Shown here: positions 54,008 to 64,000 of the stretch, piece after piece
How positions within the stretch are numbered: the stretch's first letter is position 1
Layout of the letters: every line of letters starts with the position of its first letter
Assembly (NCBI RefSeq): GCF_048569485.1
Contig: NC_134357.1
Span: 233,526,735-233,590,734 of the forward strand
DNA from: Anomaloglossus baeobatrachus
Taxonomy: Eukaryota > Chordata > Amphibia > Anura > Aromobatidae
DNA length: 64,000 bases
Direction of reading: 5' to 3'
Notes under the pieces: generated by a model
Told to the model about the DNA's origin: nothing
Databases searched by the model: none
What the model saw: the letters and a program-made list of their open reading frames with translations, nothing else
Position numbers and translations under genes: made by a program

Positions 54008-54686
54008 GGGTGGTTTGCTCTTGACATCAAAAAGTGGATCGTGGTCAACGAGCAGCCATACCTCGCCTCCCACCATCACCTGTATGAGGAAAAAGAATAA
54101 GTTGGTAGCGGATCCCAGCTACCCCCCTTTTCCCAGTTAAACCCAGCTTTCCCCCTGTTTCATGGACCAAGGCCTCTGGACTGGTAGAGGCTACCCAAAA
54201 ACTTTCTTGGGTCTTTGTACATAACCCCCATCTACCTTCTTGTTACCCCACCGCCAGGACGGCGGCACCCGCTGGAGAGGACTGGTTGGAGGAAGAGCCT
54301 GCGGTAGAGTCGGCCGAGGCCCAGTCACCAGCAATACCGGTGACTAACCTCCAGGCCAGAGGGTCTCGGAACTTTGGGACCCTTTGGGGTGGACTGGTGA
54401 GACTTCAACCCGGTCATCAAGGACACCAGCAGGAGCTCGGAACGGTGTGACACCTGTGTTAGCGGTGGCACCGGGGGGGGGGTTCAGGTGTTTTGGGTGG
54501 TGGGTTGAAGGGAGAAGGAGATAATCTTTGCAACGTTCAAGAAAATGTGCCTCCCTCTTAGGGAAGAAATGTTGATGTTTTGAAATGTTATGCTTTTACT
54601 GTTTTATTATATCCCTTTTAGATGCAGTTAAAATAAATACCGGTGCCGGACAGGCCGAGGACGGGCTGTGTCTTACCAAGGGGGTG

Positions 54687-55153
54687 TGTGACGTCCTGGC
54701 AAAACCAGGTAGTCACAGATGACTGTACCCCCCTCCAGGGTGCAGGAATCACCTTCTCCTTGTGATTCTTCCAACACACCACACATAGGTAACACCAGCC
54801 ACAAAAGCCTAGTCAACCCCCCGGGACAATATGGACACACCAGTGGGCGGGACCAGGCGGATGGGAACACCCACCTAGGGGTCCTGAGGTGTCAGGGGAG
54901 GGTACACTTCAGTTGGTTAGAGTTGAAGTCGAAGTTAGTGAGTTGAGTGGAGTGGAGAGGAGAGTGAAGTGGTGGTCAGGGGTTAGAGCCCCTGGACTAC
55001 CGGACTACCTAAGCCGACTAGGTGATAGATGGCAGAGCAGGGCCACAGGTGACAGAGATCCAGTTGCGGGAGACTTAAAGTGGACTAGGGCAAGGTTGTA
55101 GCCCACTGGTCCCGACAGCAGGAATCCGGTCCGGAGGCCGTGCACAGTCGGGG
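54687..55153 (+). repeat. 3' LTR of the cold-shock-domain element (truncated)
   Basis: 467 bp matching the start of 51,781-52,973, starting tgtgacgtcctggcaaaacc. It stops where Tc1 sequence begins; the remaining 700 bp of LTR are not seen on the far side. Confidence 0.88.
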
Positions 55154-55786
55154 TTATGAGTGGCTTGAGACAAGGAATGTGATAGTTGTAGTCCATGTTC
55201 TGGATATGTCTGTGTGTGATGGTTCTTGAAGCACTGACTCCAGGAGCAGTCAACTCCTTGCGAATCTCCCCCAAATTTTTGAATGGCCTATTCTTAACAA
55301 TCCTATCAAGCCTACGGTTATCCCGATTGCTTGTGCCCCTTTATCCGCCACAATTTTCCTTCCATTCAACTTTCCATTAATATGCTTGGATACAGCACTC
55401 TGTGAACAGACAGCTTCTTTTGCTGTGATATTTTGTGGCTTACCCTCCTTGTGGAGTGTGTCAATGACTGTCTTCTGGACATCTGTCAAGTCAGCAGTCT
55501 TCCCCATGATTGTGTAGCCTACTGAACCAGACTAAGGGACCATTTTAAATGCTTAGGAAGGCTTTCCAGGTGTTTTGTGGTAATTATTCTAATTTTCTGA
55601 GATAATGACTTTTGGGTTTTTATTGGCTGTAAGCCATATTTAACAACATTAACAGAAATAAACACTTGAAATAGATTACTCTGTTTGTAATGACTCTATA
55701 TAAGATATGTGTTTCCCTTTTTGTATTGAATTACTGAAATAAATTAACTTTTTGATGATATTCTAATTTATTGAGATGCACTTGTA
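55154..55786 (-). mobile_element. Tc1/mariner element fragment
   Basis: Minus strand. Its 5' end is at 55,786 (tacaagtgcatctcaataaa in reverse), followed by a leader and the start of the transposase at 55,507. The sequence stops at 55,154 inside the gene, next to the truncated LTR, so the 3' two thirds are missing. Since neither the LTR nor the Tc1 element continues beyond the junction, the join is a deletion or rearrangement rather than a clean insertion. Same family as the 95-bp end at 15,283. Confidence 0.9.
55250..55507 (-). pseudogene. Tc1-like transposase, N-terminal DNA-binding part only
   Basis: 85 codons: MGKTADLTDVQKTVIDTLHK then ITAKEAVCSQSAVSKHINGK, the first helix-turn-helix of the paired-like domain that binds the terminal repeats. 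NGRKIVADKGAQAIG leads toward the GRPR linker and second helix-turn-helix. The catalytic DDE domain is missing. The full protein is about 340 aa, so only a quarter remains. Confidence 0.88.
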
Positions 55787-56408
55787 GGTGCTTAATAGTG
55801 TTGGGCGGATCGATTTGTTGTCTGTCTATAGCCACTGGACAGCAGGCTCGTGGATATCTTACCTTCCGGGATAGCTGATGTGGCTTTTCATTACCTGGAC
55901 AGGTGTAACGTTAATGTTGTGACATAACAGGTATTCTGGAAGGGAAGAGATTGTCGAGCCTCCAATCCAGCGATTGATTTAAGGTTATTTTATTGTTCTA
56001 CCACAAGGGCCAGTACATAAAAATCTATCCACAGGTTACTTCAAAGCCTTCAAAATGATATCAAGTGTTTTCAAAAATTATATACAGTATTGTGTAGAAA
56101 TTGGTGTGAAATCTAAATGCATGTAAATGCAAGTAGGACTAAAATATTGAAGTGCTATTCAAAGGACTGTTTTGGAGACTGTGAGAAAGTAAGGAGTGGA
56201 AGATGATACATAACTTAAAATTTGGGTTTTAACATTTTAGCTGCATTCTCTCTTAGAGAGTAAAATGAAGAAGTGAATTAACACAGACTATATTAGGAAA
56301 GATACATCTACAGTAGGTGGATGCATTTTGTCCTATCTATTGACATGGAATTCCTTCATAAGGATTTATATACCTCAAATGGGTCTATTGAGATTTTGGT
56401 GATATCAA

Positions 56409-56544
56409 CAATAGAAAGATGAGTAGTCACGTGGCAATTGCCGTGGTTTCTGCCCCTCATCCGTAGAGTTGTAGACAGTGCAATGTGTGCTGGGACATGT
56501 GATGTCTTCAATATAGTCAGTAATAGACTTTCCGGTGTAGCTTG
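56409..56544 (-). CDS. Possible terminal coding exon of a host gene
   Basis: On the minus strand a pyrimidine-rich tract (ctctgtctttctttttcacc) leads to aag|c, a possible 3' splice site. The exon then reads, after one base of a split codon, YTGKSITDYIEDITCPSTHC, TVYNSTDEGQKPRQLPRDYS and SFYC, then a stop: 44 codons with balanced composition, two close cysteines and an N-glycosylation site (NST). I do not recognise the protein. Against it: it is short, no polyadenylation signal stands out just downstream, and I find no second exon in the window. Splice score and conservation would decide. Confidence 0.35.
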
Positions 56545-57312
56545 GTGAAAAAGAAAGACAGAGGAAATTTAAAATTTCCCGTAGGATTTGTGCTCAGAAT
56601 TAAAGGGAAGATTCTGATAATATTAGGAAACTGCTACTTACACACTCCTCTGATTAACCCTAAAACATGTTTTAAACTAAGGTCCCTCTGAAATTAGAAC
56701 AGTGTGTAATTTTTAACACTCTCACTTTTATTACTTTCATCCTACACATACCAATACAATTCAAGAAACTCACTAGTCTGTGAATTCATAACATGCATTG
56801 CACTGGTTGAGTGACACACAATGCAACAGCATCACCACATGGAAAGTCTGCCAGTTCCCGGCTGTCCTCTGAGTCAGGATGGCTGGCTAGATATTTATGA
56901 ATGGCTCTCACACCCGCTGCCGCCATAGCCACCCTCTGGGCCAAATGACTAACAGGTTATCCAACCAAGGGCTGAATACAAATCCAGGAAATACGATCTT
57001 TCTCAGCATGCACATTGAGGACACTATAATTATTGCCTTGTTAGTCATTAGCCAGCCATTGTCTCCCCGATTATCATTTGTCATCTATCTGATTGCCCTA
57101 TGTATCGCATGGGGTTTTTTTTGGCTTATTTACAGCATTTAACTGCTTGTTCCTTTGACATGAAAATAATGCTTTTCTTTATCTTCTCTTTTTTGCAAAA
57201 TCACCTATAGAGCATTGTTATATATTCCCGGAATAGATGAGATAAGAATAGACAAAAGAAAGGAAACATATAAAAAAGCAGAAAATGAACTGTAGCAAAA
57301 GAAGAGGACAGT

Positions 57313-57314
57313 GA

Positions 57315-57370
<56 letters not shown>

Positions 57371-57372
57371 AA
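57313..57372. repeat. (gaaa)n microsatellite
   Basis: About 15 uninterrupted gaaa repeats. Confidence 0.97.
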
Positions 57373-57531
57373 ATAAATAAAATTGGGAAAAAAGTAAGTT
57401 AAAGAAAAAAGTATAGGAAAAATGGCATAAAAAAAAATCTGAAACAGAAAATGAAGAAAAAGTTACAAAAATTGCAAAAAGTAGTATTAAAAGAGGAGGG
57501 TTGCTAATCCCCAAGTCTTTTTCTTGTCTTT

Positions 57532-58047
57532 AAGGCTGCTTTACACGCAGCGACATTGCTAGCGATGTCGCTCGTGAAAGCACTTGCCCCGTCGTTTGTG
57601 CGTCACGGGCAAATCGCTGCCCATGGTGCACAATATCGCTAGGACGCGAAACACGTACTTACCTTCCTAGCGACGTCGCTGTGGGCGGCGAACAACCTCT
57701 TTTTTAAGGGGGAGGTTCACAGCGACGTCACACTGCGGCCCGCCAATAGAAGCGGAGGGGCGGAGACCAGCCGCATTAACAACGCGCCCACCTTGTTGCC
57801 CGAGGACGCAGGAACGCTGCTGTTCATTGTTCCCGGGGTGTCACACATAGCGATGTGTGCTGCCTCAGGAACGACTTACAAACTGTATCTAGCAAAAGCA
57901 ATGATATTTTGAAAATGAACAACATGTCAACGATTAGGTGACTATTTTTGATCGTTAACACTCGCTCACAACGCCGGATGTGCTTTACAAATTCCATGAC
58001 CCTGACGAGATATCGTTACAGATATCGTTGCGTGTAAAGCCCCCTTT
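57532..58047. mobile_element. Non-autonomous DNA transposon with inverted ends
   Basis: Left end aaggctgctttacacgcagc; right end, reversed, taaagggggctttacacgca. The shared core ctttacacgca is inverted and both sides have ttta. The interior has paired motifs such as gctagcgatgtcgct and gatatcgttacagatatcg. About 515 bp, no coding frame. Confidence 0.75.
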
Positions 58048-58312
58048 AGGCTAAATTCCCACAGTGTGAAAACTCAGTACATTTTCCACTGCGTATTTGC
58101 TTGCAGAAAATCTGCTGCGATTTTCCGCACCAGGAAAGTGCAAGGGAATTTAAGAAATCTTATACACATGCTCTGAAATATAAAGATAGCGTACAATTGC
58201 ATATTTGTGATCCACAGCATATCAATTCATGCTGTGAACATAGGTGCGAGTATTACCCTTTTGTCAGTGGGCAAGTAGCCTCGGGTCAAGTTCCCACGAT
58301 GAAGGTTAGTTT
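58048..58312. mobile_element. Possible second short inverted-repeat element, directly adjacent
   Basis: Starts aggctaaattcccacagtg; near its other end is gggtcaagttcccacgatg. The phrases aattcccacag/agttcccacga look like members of one repeat family, but in the same direction here, so a simple MITE structure is not proven. Non-coding. Confidence 0.35.
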
Positions 58313-58845
58313 TGGTGAGTTTTTGATATTGCAGATTTTGTGCAGCATTTAGGCACTAATTTAGTAAATTAGGTTACTTTTGTTTTCTTTCATTATGTTT
58401 TTGTGTGCATTTTTCTACGTGTTCTTATTCCATTTTTTGACGCTGTGGTTTTGTCTTTTTTTGGTATGTCATGTTTTAAATCAAGCTGCTAAGATACACC
58501 CTAGTATTTGGCTTTGACAAAACTTTATTGATACAATAATGTGTGGATTACATGCGTCTTTAGGATGTTTCCACAGGAGAAACGCTCAACTAATGCAATT
58601 GTATGGGGAAAATCTACACATAAAGCTCAGCATACTCACAAGACATTTTGACTTGTTCTGGATTTAAAAGTTAACGGCAGGTCACTTTACATTGTATAAA
58701 AGTGTACATAAGATTTTTATTAATCCCATCCACTTTCCTAGAACTGTAAAACCTCACTAGCGACTCATTGTGGGAATGTACAACAACAAGTCCAACAAGC
58801 CTACAACCTACAATAGCCCTCAGTCCAGTAGACCACTGCGCAACC
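58313..58845. other. No gene or clear element seen
   Basis: T-rich sequence with short frames only. Confidence 0.5.
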
Positions 58846-59033
58846 AGCTCTGTCCTCACCTATTGTACCATCACCCATTCCCTGTAGACTGTGAGCCCTC
58901 GCGGGCAGGGTCCTCTCTCCTCCTATACCAGTCTGTACTGTACTGTTAATGATTGTTGTATGTATACCCTCTTTCACTTGTAAAGCGCCATGGAATAAAT
59001 GGCGCTATAATAATAAATAATAATAATAATGTA
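58846..59033 (+). mobile_element. SINE/LINE-tail-like repeat with ATAA tail
   Basis: Contains gtagactgtgagccctcgcg, gggcagggtcctctctcctc, acttgtaaagcgccatgga and atggcgctataataataaat, then a run of (ata)n. This tail is widely dispersed in vertebrates, shared by SINEs and LINEs. No tRNA-like promoter head is visible, so it is probably a 5'-truncated copy. Confidence 0.65.
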
Positions 59034-59967
59034 ACAATGCTCCTCTATTACTCGGGATATCTATGTGCTTCATGCTTGTTACTTGTTATCTGCACCTGTC
59101 TGTGTTCTCGTTAGTCTTTGATTTTGGTATTGCCCTAGCTAACCTTGGATTTTTCTTTTACTGTATTTTTATTTTAATAACATTCTTTTGTGTTAGAGTA
59201 TCATGTTCTTTTACCTCACGACATATTAATATAGAATATATTGCCCGACGCACTGCTCCAGATTTACATGTATATTAGAAGGTGAGAAAGTGAAATGTGG
59301 AGTCGATGGTCTGTTTTAAGCTCCGGAATAAAATGACTGGGTCAAACCGCAGCATGGAACATTGGATTAGTTGCACTAGGCAACATTAGGCTTTTTCCCT
59401 TCTGTTAGCCTTTACTGAGAGCCATGGACATAATTTATTAAAACTAGTAGAAACTGTGATTTAATTTCTTTAGGTGACATGTTTTAGTGGCACCAGTTTA
59501 TATTTATGAGACGTTTTGCTTATCATTGAAATAAGTGGAATTGGCTGTTAAAATAAGCGTTCTTCTGGGATCCATAAGAGCTGAACAGCATGAGAAGCTC
59601 TGCTGTGAGGCTTTATAGGAGACTATGGTAATTATACTGATGCTAAAACTGAATAAAAAGACTAACACATTAAAAAAACATACATTGATCTAATGCCGCT
59701 AGGTTTAACATTCTGATCAGACTGTGTGGACCCCACTGCTACATCATGGTGAGCCCTTCAGTGCGTTCCTAATTCCTAACCTGAAAATTGTAATGCCTTT
59801 TCTGTCGACCACCGCCAAAGCGATATCTCACCAGCAGGGAGAGCGCCCCAGTGACCCAGAGCACCCATGCTGCAAGGCAAATATACTTTTTTATATAGAG
59901 AATGTAACATGAGTCCAGCTATTAAAATATTTCATTGTTTTAGGATAGATCTGTTCCATTCTGATAC
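59034..59967. other. No gene or clear element seen
   Basis: AT-rich; no frame above 75 codons with protein-like content, no repeat ends. Confidence 0.5.
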
Positions 59968-60440
59968 CTAATGCCTCATTCAGATGTCAGTGATTTTTTT
60001 TTGTCCAAGAAAAGTGGCCCAAGTTTCATCAGTGATTTTTGATCAGTGTCAGTTTTTACAATCAGAGTTTGGTCCCAGTTTCATCTTTCTTTCCTGGATG
60101 AAGAAAAAAAGTTTCTCTATATTTATTTTGAAAACAAATGGCATTCGAGTGCTGTCCAAATTTTTCATGGACCCATAAGCTTGCACTGCCAATCTTGATC
60201 CGATCAAAATCGGACATGTCTCCAATATTTTGTGAGGCCGAACGTACATATGAAAGGCCCCATTCTCTATTATAGGTACAAATGCCATAAGTGAAAAATA
60301 TGAGTATCGCTCGCATGCAAAAATAAGACATCGGAATGAACCCTTTGTTTCAAAAACGTGTTATCTTCAAGTTCTGACAACATGACTGTTACATCTAAAT
60401 GACTGACAAAAATCCATATACTGAAAAAGATGGCTTTCAG
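59968..60440. mobile_element. Possible MITE
   Basis: Left side tgcctcattcagatgtcagt; right side near 60,380-60,405, reversed, gtcatttagatgtaacagtc. The match is imperfect, and the interior is AT-rich and non-coding. Low certainty. Confidence 0.3.
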
Positions 60441-60988
60441 GTCCACATAACAATAGGTCATTCTGTCCCTTTTTTCACCTTGTTAATCCTGTCCTGGTTT
60501 AAGAAAGGGTGAGTAGTACCTGAGTATACGCGCTCGCTCACACTGGCATATAATGCGGAGGTGTACAATGCAAGAAAATCTGCACTCAGACCACTGTTAG
60601 TCAATGAGGCAGGACAGATCTGCAAGTTTTTCTTCAGCTCTAATCACACTGAGTAACAAAATCAGTGGATGCTGCGATTGGCAGTGTGCCGGATCACAAG
60701 CATCCATATAAGGTGCATGTGAAACCTCGGTCTGCACTGATAACATCCAAATGCAGTCCAAAATACGCAGAGACAGATAATGGAGGGATTAATCTTTCCA
60801 TCTTCTACTTACCTGTCACCGGATTCTCATATGTGATCAGAGCATAGTATAATGACACTCGGATCACACTTGCAGCAGAATTTGAGCCAGGTATCATTAG
60901 CATATAGCACCCGATTCTCTCACATCAGATGCTATACATGACAGCAGTGAGTGCCTGAAGCCCAACAAGCACTAGCTTCATTCAGACT
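60441..60988. other. Unassigned, probably old repeat
   Basis: Includes cgctcgctcacactggcata and tcggatcacacttgcagca, phrases that resemble frog DNA-element ends, but no pair of termini could be fixed. No gene. Confidence 0.35.
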
Positions 60989-61224
60989 AAGGCTATGTGC
61001 GCACTGGAAAATGGAATTTTCTCAAGAAAATTCCGCAGGCATTGAAAGATTACTGCACCCGCGGTAAAAAACTGCAGCAAACCGCACCCGAAAACCGCGG
61101 TTTGCTGCGGTTTTACCGCAGTATTGTTCGCGGTATTGCCGCGGTTTTGCCTCGTGCGGGTTGGTACATGTGCTTTATTGCATTCAATGTAAGAAAGCAC
61201 ATTGAAAAAAAAAAAAAATCATTT

Positions 61225-61303
61225 CCTTCTGAGATAGATAGTAGATAGATAGATAAATAGACAGATAGAAGAATAGATAGAAGGATAGATAGATAGAGGA
61301 CAG
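61225..61303. repeat. (gata)n microsatellite
   Basis: Imperfect tetranucleotide run of gata/gaag inside the element at 60,989-62,445. Confidence 0.95.
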
Positions 61304-61441
61304 ATCGCTGCATTTCTCACGGTTGGTAGTGAGTTCACATTACAGGCCGTGGGAAATGACCGGTAATTACCTCTGCTGGCTCGCTGCGAGCCTGCATTCA
61401 GCGCTGTGTGTCAGTCGCAGCTGGATGTAAGCAGCGCAGGA

Positions 61442-61500
61442 CCTGTGGATTACGCCGGAGCTGTGGATTACGTCGGAGCTGTGGATTACGTCGGAGCTTT
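61442..61500. repeat. 21-bp tandem repeat, about three copies
   Basis: Unit gctgtggattacgtcggagct or a close variant, three times. Confidence 0.9.
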
Positions 61501-62445
61501 GTTTCGGGAGGGGTTAATAAAAGGATGAAAGAGGCTTATTTGTGTTTTATTTACAATAAAGGATTTTTCGGTGTATGTGTTTTTTCACTTTACTTACGGG
61601 TTGATCATGTCAGCTGTCACATAGACGCTGCCATGATCAAGCCTGGACTTAGTGGCGGTGATCCGTCGCCATTAACTCCTTGTATTACCCTGACTACCAC
61701 TGCATCACGGCAGCAGGAAGAGCTGGGGACACTCCGGTACTGCCGCATAATGGATGCGACAGTCCCGGGGCAGCTGCGGCTAATATTCTCGGCTGCGGGA
61801 GGTGGGAGGGAGGCGGGGGACATTAACCCTGCCCCTCTCCCTCCCCAGCCTGAGAATACCGGGCCACCGCTGTGTGGTTACCTCGGCTGTAAGGTAAAAA
61901 TACAGCAAAGCACACGTGTTTTGTTTTCTATATTTCCGTTTGCTTTCTATTTGTATTCTATATGTCTGTGTCTGTGTTCTATGTCTGTGATGTCTGTGTC
62001 TGATATGTGTGTGTTTACTCTATGCTCCGCTTCTTATTCCTGTCATAATGACATCACTTCCCTGCAAAACCGCAGGCAAGCGATGTACATTACTGCAGGT
62101 AAACCGCGAAATACCGCAGGGAATAACGCAGGAAAACGCAGTGAACCGCACAGAATTTGCTGCCTGCGTTATTCCCTGCGGGATTTCACGATTACATTGC
62201 AGTCAATGGAGTGAAATCCCGCAGCGACGTGCGGAAAAGAATTGACATGCAATTGTTTTTGCTGCGGGAATCCCGCAGCAAAACATGCAGCTGTCAAATT
62301 TCGCCTAGTGCGCACAGGATTTTTTTTCCCATAGGTTTTGCTGGTAATTCACTGCAGAGATGTTATGAACATTTTCTGCAGCGAAACATGCAGCAAATCC
62401 GCAGAAAATCCGCGGCAAAATCCGGTAAGTGAGCACAGGGCCTAA

Positions 62446-64000
62446 GGCAGCCTGTCCGCTGCAGACTGCAGTACCTATGCAGAGCACAACAGTACAGATG
62501 ATATAATTATGGGCTGCACTCAACATAAGCAGCGATCAAGATATTGTAGCGCTCAGTATGACGGAACTTGTCTGCACCATGTTCTGCATGGCACAAAGCA
62601 GAACCCAGATGGACCTAATAATTTTCAATGGAGCTCATTTGATTACTTTTACTTGACTAATTCAAATGGGTATACTTACATTACAGAAATGTAATTTTTT
62701 CTTCTAATCAGAACTGAGTTTTAAAAGAATGCATGGAAATATTAACTTAGCCTTATTTTATTTACATTATAATTTGCTTAAAATAAAATCAGCATTTTGC
62801 ATGCTTGGGAAATAAGTGGTTCAAATGCTGGGCTTGTGGAAGAGACTGGGAGTGCTAATGGTCCATGTATTAGGGGCGTAATACTTGCCTTGCCCTATGT
62901 GCTGGCAACCCAGGCTATGCCTCTGGGAAAAAAGGTCCATGTTTTCATGTCTTCCCATCATGGCATTGAGTTTTTAAAAGACAAATCTATCATCAGGTTT
63001 CAACAAGTTTTTGTAAATCATGGATAAAACAAGAAAGCAAGTTCTTAGGTAGAGGTAGGCCTGTCGCACCTTCTCCCTCGCTTTCACCTCTTATCCTCCT
63101 ATAAACTGATAACTATTTCTATGTCTCTCCCTCCCTTTCACCCTTTCACTTCCTCTCACTCTCTTTTTCTCTGTGGTTACTTATATGACGTCAGGGGAGA
63201 GGCTCCAATTCTCTCTCCCTCCCAAAAATTCCTGCTCCCCCTCCTTTCTCTTCCATTCGCTCTCTCCTCCTCTCCCTCCCCCTCCCACAGATCACCCAGT
63301 CTGGCTTTAAAGGAAGGTAGGAACAAGAAATGGCACTCTGTGCCCTGGCTAGAAAACAGAGAGCTGGGCTGCCAGCAACCAACAGCCAATAACTTTCCTG
63401 GGCCTCGACATGCTGCTTATCACAGGTACCCAACTTCCTGAAACTTTCTATACATCTTTCTTCCTTGCTGTGCATCTGGCTGGGCCGTCTCAATCTATAC
63501 CTCCGACTTGCTCACTCATTCCTTCTTCCTCTCTTGTAGACCTGTCTTTCACACCCATCTCTTCCTCCTTCATCAATGTTCTCTCTATATAAATCACATA
63601 TACTATCTGAACCTGTTGATTGTTTTATCCATTGCGTTTGGAGTATGCCCTTCTTTAGCTTACCTAACATATCATTTTTATGCTGATTCTTGTGGTCAAT
63701 CAGCTATCAATTTTACTTTATACAGAGGCAACATGTCCCATGGTGTTGTACAGTTAGGGGAATCAGGACACAATACGGACAACATATAGCACAATGAGAT
63801 TATATTGAGATTCTACCCATATAAGTTTACAGTCTATTTGTACTGTTGTGTATGCTATTTTTACTCTCATTTCTAAGCAGTGTTATCAAAACTAAAGTTT
63901 GGCGCTTTCTATCACCAATATTTCATTCTCGCCTTCATTGACATATTAGTGTGCATGTAGACATCATACATAGAAATAATATACATGGTGGCTTAGTAAA
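62446..64000. other. No gene recognised; pyrimidine-rich tract at 63,060-63,290
   Basis: Short frames only. Between 63,060 and 63,290 the plus strand is dominated by C and T (ctctccctccctttcaccc and similar) and ends cccctcccacag|atcacc, which looks like a 3' splice site. The frame after it does not read as clear protein, so no exon is called. Confidence 0.45.

Larger units (their letters stand above)
51781..55153 (+). mobile_element. LTR retroelement without recognisable pol, carrying a cold-shock-domain ORF
   Basis: Direct repeats at 51,781-52,973 and 54,687-55,153 (the second cut off by a Tc1 fragment) flank a 1.7-kb interior. Just inside the left LTR is tggcgtcacgaacagg, a plausible tRNA primer site; just before the right LTR is aaggggg, a short purine tract. 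The only notable frame is 53,354-54,007. I find no reverse transcriptase, integrase or protease, so this looks like a non-autonomous element moved by a relative. The solo LTRs at 28.8-31.1 kb belong to related families and show 4-bp target duplications. The copy is incomplete at its right end. Confidence 0.8.
55787..57530. other. Mostly plain sequence; contains one possible exon and a (gaaa)n tract
   Basis: No transposon ends recognised. The only protein-like signal is at 56,409-56,544 (-), listed separately. Otherwise AT-rich, intron-like or intergenic. Confidence 0.45.
60989..62445. mobile_element. Large non-autonomous DNA transposon, same ends as the MITE at 14,815
   Basis: About 1.46 kb. 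Left end aaggctatgtgcgcactgg; right end, reversed, ttaggccctgtgctcactt; ctaa/cctaa lies at both sides. The subterminal zones are full of ccgcagg/cctgcgg-type repeats (aaaaccgcggtttgctgcgg, gcgggaatcccgcagcaaaa), giving extended complementarity between the halves. The central part (61,310-61,900) is unrelated, non-repeated sequence. A 268-codon frame at 61,408-62,214 has no recognisable domain and is probably chance. Confidence 0.65.

Noticed and set aside
57218-57514. 98-codon minus-strand hydrophobic frame
   Set aside because: It is a translation of the (gaaa)n tract (FLSFFLSFF repeats) and not a membrane protein.
61408-62214. 268-codon frame as a gene
   Set aside because: It lies in a non-autonomous DNA element, includes the 21-bp repeat (CGLRRS repeated), and shows no domain.
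63060-63310. Splice acceptor and exon after the pyrimidine tract
   Set aside because: The sequence after cccacag does not give a convincing protein frame, and the tract is long, simple sequence.

Overview
The window is vertebrate nuclear DNA, almost certainly amphibian and most likely frog. It holds CR1-like LINEs, a Penelope-like element with a GIY-YIG nuclease, chromodomain Ty3/gypsy elements, a Tc1 element of the fish/frog type, BED-finger hAT transposons, and many short inverted-repeat DNA elements whose ends look like common anuran families. I see no operons, rRNA, tRNA genes or CRISPR. Nearly everything from 1 to about 55.8 kb is a stack of transposable elements inserted into one another. 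Only the last 8 kb is sparser, with one possible host exon at 56,409-56,544.

Layout. 1-13,726: one very large hAT DNA transposon whose left end lies outside the window. It has a 136/138-bp tandem array, an open 1,241-codon BED/hATC transposase, a second array of about 30 units of 234/235 bp that grew out of the tail of the transposase gene, and a right end with a 44-bp perfect palindrome. 13.7-15.4 kb: small DNA-element remnants. 15.4-41.0 kb: an old unclassified repeat (units of about 190-220 bp, with an inverted copy at its right edge) that took several later insertions. These are a minus-strand chromodomain gypsy fossil (16,112-28,088) containing a younger, nearly intact plus-strand gypsy (20,877-26,638), a solo LTR inside another solo LTR of the same family (28,816-31,104), and a 9.3-kb Penelope-like insertion made of two head-to-head copies (31,180-40,457). 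Each insertion is closed by a matching target duplication.

41.2-43.9 kb: a 5'-truncated CR1-like LINE with an open reverse transcriptase, abutting the 3' end of a related LINE. 44.0-45.4 kb: an unclassified repeat full of C-rich and G-rich minisatellites. 45.7-51.8 kb: a decayed minus-strand cousin of the first hAT, with an LTR inserted in its BED finger, a solo gypsy LTR and a DNA element in its 5' repeats. 51.8-55.15 kb: an LTR element with no recognisable pol whose single ORF ends in a cold-shock domain. This and the hAT that spawned satellites from its own gene are the two most unusual things in the window. 55.15-55.79 kb: a Tc1 fragment. 55.8-64 kb: mostly plain sequence with microsatellites, several inverted-repeat DNA elements and a SINE/LINE-tail-like piece.

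The coding regions do not form a pathway. They are self-mobilisation genes (transposase, gag/pol, reverse transcriptase with endonuclease) plus one apparently captured domain. Insertion order follows from nesting: the old 220-bp repeat came first, then the minus gypsy, the solo LTRs and the Penelope pair, then the young plus gypsy, whose LTRs differ at only about four of 778 positions by eye.
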